From: Sphingomonas sabuli
GTDB lineage: Bacteria; Pseudomonadota; Alphaproteobacteria; Sphingomonadales; Sphingomonadaceae
Direction of reading: 5' to 3'
Assembly (NCBI RefSeq): GCF_014352855.1
Contig: NZ_CP060697.1
Location: 1,694,001-1,758,000 of the forward strand
DNA length: 64,000 nt
In this document: piece after piece, positions 61,906 to 64,000 of the stretch
Layout: every line of letters starts with the position of its first letter
Position numbering within the stretch: position 1 is the stretch's first letter
The notes under the pieces: generated by a model
Databases searched by the model: none
Told to the model about the DNA's origin: nothing
The model's input: only the letters and a program-made list of their open reading frames with translations
Program-made: the position numbers and the translations under genes

Positions 61906-64000
61906 ATGCGCAACGCCGGCACATGGCTGGGCAGGACGGGCGCGGCCTTGGCCGCGGCCGGCTTTCTCGCGGCTGTCGGCGCCGGCGCGGCGACCCCGAT
62001 TACCGATAGCTGGGCGGCCGATCCCGACTCCCAGTTCGTCCTCGACGTGAAGCTCCGCCAATACCGGCTCAACGAGCCGGTTCGCGCCTATCAGACGCCC
62101 GAAGGCACGTGCATCGTGTTCGGCGACTTCCTCACCGCGCTCGACGTGCCGATGAAGATCGACCTCGGAGCGCGCAAGGCCGAGGGCTGGGCGTTCAAGG
62201 AAGATCACAAGATCTCGATCGACGCCGCCGCGGGCGAAGTCAGCTACGGTACCAGCAGCGAAAAACTGGCCAAGACCGCCATTCGCGAAACGTCCGAAGG
62301 CTGGTGCGTGGACAGCGGCGCGCTGACTCGCTGGTTCGGCATTTCGGTCAAGCCGATGACAAACGGGTCGATGCTGGTGCTCGAATCCGAAGCGAAGCTG
62401 CCAGTTGAACTGGCAATCGAGCGCGAAAAGCGCGCCGCCAACCTGCACAAGGCCAGTTTCGACATCGACGCCCTGCCTCAAGTGCGCCTTCCCTATCGCA
62501 TGTGGCGCGCGCCTGCGCTCGACTTCGTTGTCAGCGGCGGCGTCACCTACAGCGCCCACAACGGGGTCAAGGTCGACCGGCGGTCGTCGATCTTCGCCGC
62601 CGGCGAAGTCGCGCATCTGTCCTACGATGCGCTGATCGCCACCAATCAAAAGGGCGTGCCCGATTCACTGCGCGTTCGCGCTTACCGGTCCGATCCCGAT
62701 GGCGGCTTGCTCGGCCCGCTTAAGGCGACCCACTTCGGGTTCGGCGACGTTGCCGGCCTCGCTACCCCGCTCACGGGCAGCACCACCAGCGGACGCGGCG
62801 CGGTCGTCACCAATCGCCCGCTGGCCAACCCGACCAGTTTCGATCGAACCAGCTTCGAAGGCGACTTGCCCAGCGGCTGGGACGCCGAACTGTATCGCAA
62901 CGGCCAATTGCTGGCCTTCGCCCGCTCAGACAGCCGCCAGCGCTACGTCTTCGACGACGTCCAGCTGCTCTACGGCGAAAACGACATCAGCATCGTGCTT
63001 TACGGTCCGCAGGGGCAGGTCAGGACACGCAACGAACTGATCAACGTCGGCCGGGAGAACGTTCCGCCCGGCAAGAACTGGTATTGGGCGGGCGCCAATC
63101 AGCCGAGCCGCGACCTCGTATCGCTGCACAAGGTCGAACGCAGTCCATCGGAGCCTGACATGCAGGCCGCGGTCGCGCTAGAACACGGTCTGGACGAACG
63201 GACATCCGTCGGCGTGCTCGCGCGCACCATGCTGCTCGAGGACGAGCGCGTAACCTTCGTCGAAGGAACGGTGCGCCGCTCTCTGGGCTCAGCGCTAGTC
63301 GAAGTCGGCGCCGCGAAGGAAAGCGGCGGCGGAACCGCTGCTCGCGCACAGGTCCTTGCCAAGGTCGGAGCGCTGAACATCAGTGCTGAGGCCGCTACTG
63401 CGTCTGATTTTCATTTGCGCGGAGCGCGATCGGTCAGCGTCAAGGAGGCGAGGCTCGCGCTCGATGCGCCAATCAAGCTGGGCCGGACGGTTATTCCCGC
63501 CCATGCCGACGCTCATTACGTTATCAACAGCGACGGCAGCCGACAGTTGGAGGCCGCAGCGCGCTTGTCCGCGTCAATCAACGCCTTCAACCTCGCGACC
63601 GACGTCCGCTATACGCGCCAATATCTTGCCAACGGGCCCGCGCCACCCGCGAATGTAACTGCCGGACTGATCGGGACCGGGCGCGTCGGCCAGGTCCGGG
63701 TTCGCGGCGCCACCGAGTTCGAAATCAGCCCGCAAAGCCGGTTCCGCTCCGCCGAGCTGTCCGGCTATTGGTCTGCGTCCGATACGGCGGACTGGGAAGG
63801 AACGCTCGCGTACGACGGTCCGCAAAAGCGCGGCCGGGCGCGCATCAGCCATATTCGCCGGTTCGACGCCTTCGCCCTCGCGGTGACAGGCGAAGCGGCG
63901 ACCGACGGATCGGTCGCGGTCGGGTTCAACATGAACTTCTCGCTCGACTGGGCCCAGGGATTGACCATGTCGCGCAAGCCGCTGGCGGGCGCCGGGTCGG
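61906..64000 (+). CDS. Usher-like outer-membrane protein, truncated by the window end
   Basis: No stop codon before the window ends; 698 codons are visible. A signal sequence (about residues 1-30) precedes a mature region with TPEGTCIVFGDFLTALDVPMKIDLG, then repeated beta-rich segments. FEGDLPSGWDAELYRNGQLLAFARSDSRQRYVFDDVQLLYGENDISIVLYGPQGQVRTR looks like the plug or N-terminal domain of TcfC/CooC-type ushers. The later part alternates strands (AELSGYWSASDTADWEGTLAYDG, VAVGFNMNFSLDWAQGL), consistent with a beta-barrel. Two cysteines near the N-terminus. It begins 27 bp after the chaperone. I call it an usher by context and pattern, not by a strong motif. Confidence 0.7.
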   Translation, partial: MRNAGTWLGRTGAALAAAGFLAAVGAGAATPITDSWAADPDSQFVLDVKLRQYRLNEPVRAYQTPEGTCIVFGDFLTALDVPMKIDLGARKAEGWAFKEDHKISIDAAAGEVSYGTSSEKLAKTAIRETSEGWCVDSGALTRWFGISVKPMTNGSMLVLESEAKLPVELAIEREKRAANLHKASFDIDALPQVRLPYRMWRAPALDFVVSGGVTYSAHNGVKVDRRSSIFAAGEVAHLSYDALIATNQKGVPDSLRVRAYRSDPDGGLLGPLKATHFGFGDVAGLATPLTGSTTSGRGAVVTNRPLANPTSFDRTSFEGDLPSGWDAELYRNGQLLAFARSDSRQRYVFDDVQLLYGENDISIVLYGPQGQVRTRNELINVGRENVPPGKNWYWAGANQPSRDLVSLHKVERSPSEPDMQAAVALEHGLDERTSVGVLARTMLLEDERVTFVEGTVRRSLGSALVEVGAAKESGGGTAARAQVLAKVGALNISAEAATASDFHLRGARSVSVKEARLALDAPIKLGRTVIPAHADAHYVINSDGSRQLEAAARLSASINAFNLATDVRYTRQYLANGPAPPANVTAGLIGTGRVGQVRVRGATEFEISPQSRFRSAELSGYWSASDTADWEGTLAYDGPQKRGRARISHIRRFDAFALAVTGEAATDGSVAVGFNMNFSLDWAQGLTMSRKPLAGAGS

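Overview
The window is 64 kb of a GC-rich alphaproteobacterial chromosome, most likely a sphingomonad (Sphingomonadales). The evidence for that placement is the hemE-hemJ-rho-mnmE-mnmG-rsmG-parA-parB run, the tldD/DUF1674/DUF1491/DUF3576/MmcB families typical of Alphaproteobacteria, several DUF4402 proteins, and dense packing with 4-bp ATGA/GTGA/TTGA overlaps. Genus assignment is inference. Apart from one tRNA and a few regulatory elements the window is protein coding. There is no rRNA, insertion sequence, prophage or CRISPR array, and no gene-free stretch longer than 300 bases.

Layout. 0.06-4.6 kb: recQ and a DUF442-like phosphatase, then a leftward cluster (DUF2007, DUF924, tldD, a zinc-finger protein). 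4.6-5.8 kb: two leftward DUF4402 secreted subunits. 5.9-9.3 kb: an ABC ATPase overlapping nadB, then a small SRPBCC-ArsR operon behind a perfect inverted-repeat operator. 9.4-21 kb: polA, a polysaccharide flippase, purH, a heparinase-like protein, rpe, an RsmB-type methyltransferase, an SDHAF4-like protein, gpsA and tsaD. 21-26.7 kb: hemC-hemD-Mic60-like operon, a class A beta-lactamase-like serine hydrolase, tRNA-Gly(GCC), a thioredoxin-TPR protein and a Lon-N-domain protein. 26.7-40.4 kb: ubiH-like monooxygenase, ftsK, lolA, xth, ribA, a HAD phosphatase, a YggS-type PLP protein, a ThiE-like remnant, a small beta-barrel candidate, and the DUF3576-leuS-lptE-holA operon.

40.4-55.7 kb looks like the replication-origin region. 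Everything from hemE to parB reads leftward and everything from maf to MmcB reads rightward, away from a 297-bp spacer at 50628-50924. That spacer holds a DnaA-box-like nonamer, an AT-rich patch, inverted repeats and six GANTC (CcrM-type) sites in 177 bp. Two parS sites (GTTTCACGTGAAAC) lie 6-8 kb away at rsmG and mnmG, next to parA and parB. The layout resembles the hemE-side origin of Caulobacter.

55.7-64 kb: an ankyrin protein, YcgN, a YgjP-like metalloprotease and a class A penicillin-binding protein, then a rightward locus of two DUF4402 proteins, a PapD-like chaperone and a large usher-like outer-membrane protein cut by the window end. All four DUF4402 proteins in the window end in the C-terminal signature of chaperone-usher pilins: Gly at -14, penultimate Tyr, and hydrophobic or small residues at -4, -6 and -8. 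I infer a divergent chaperone-usher surface fibre system with a main locus here and a detached subunit pair at 4.6-5.8 kb. This is the least described biology in the window.
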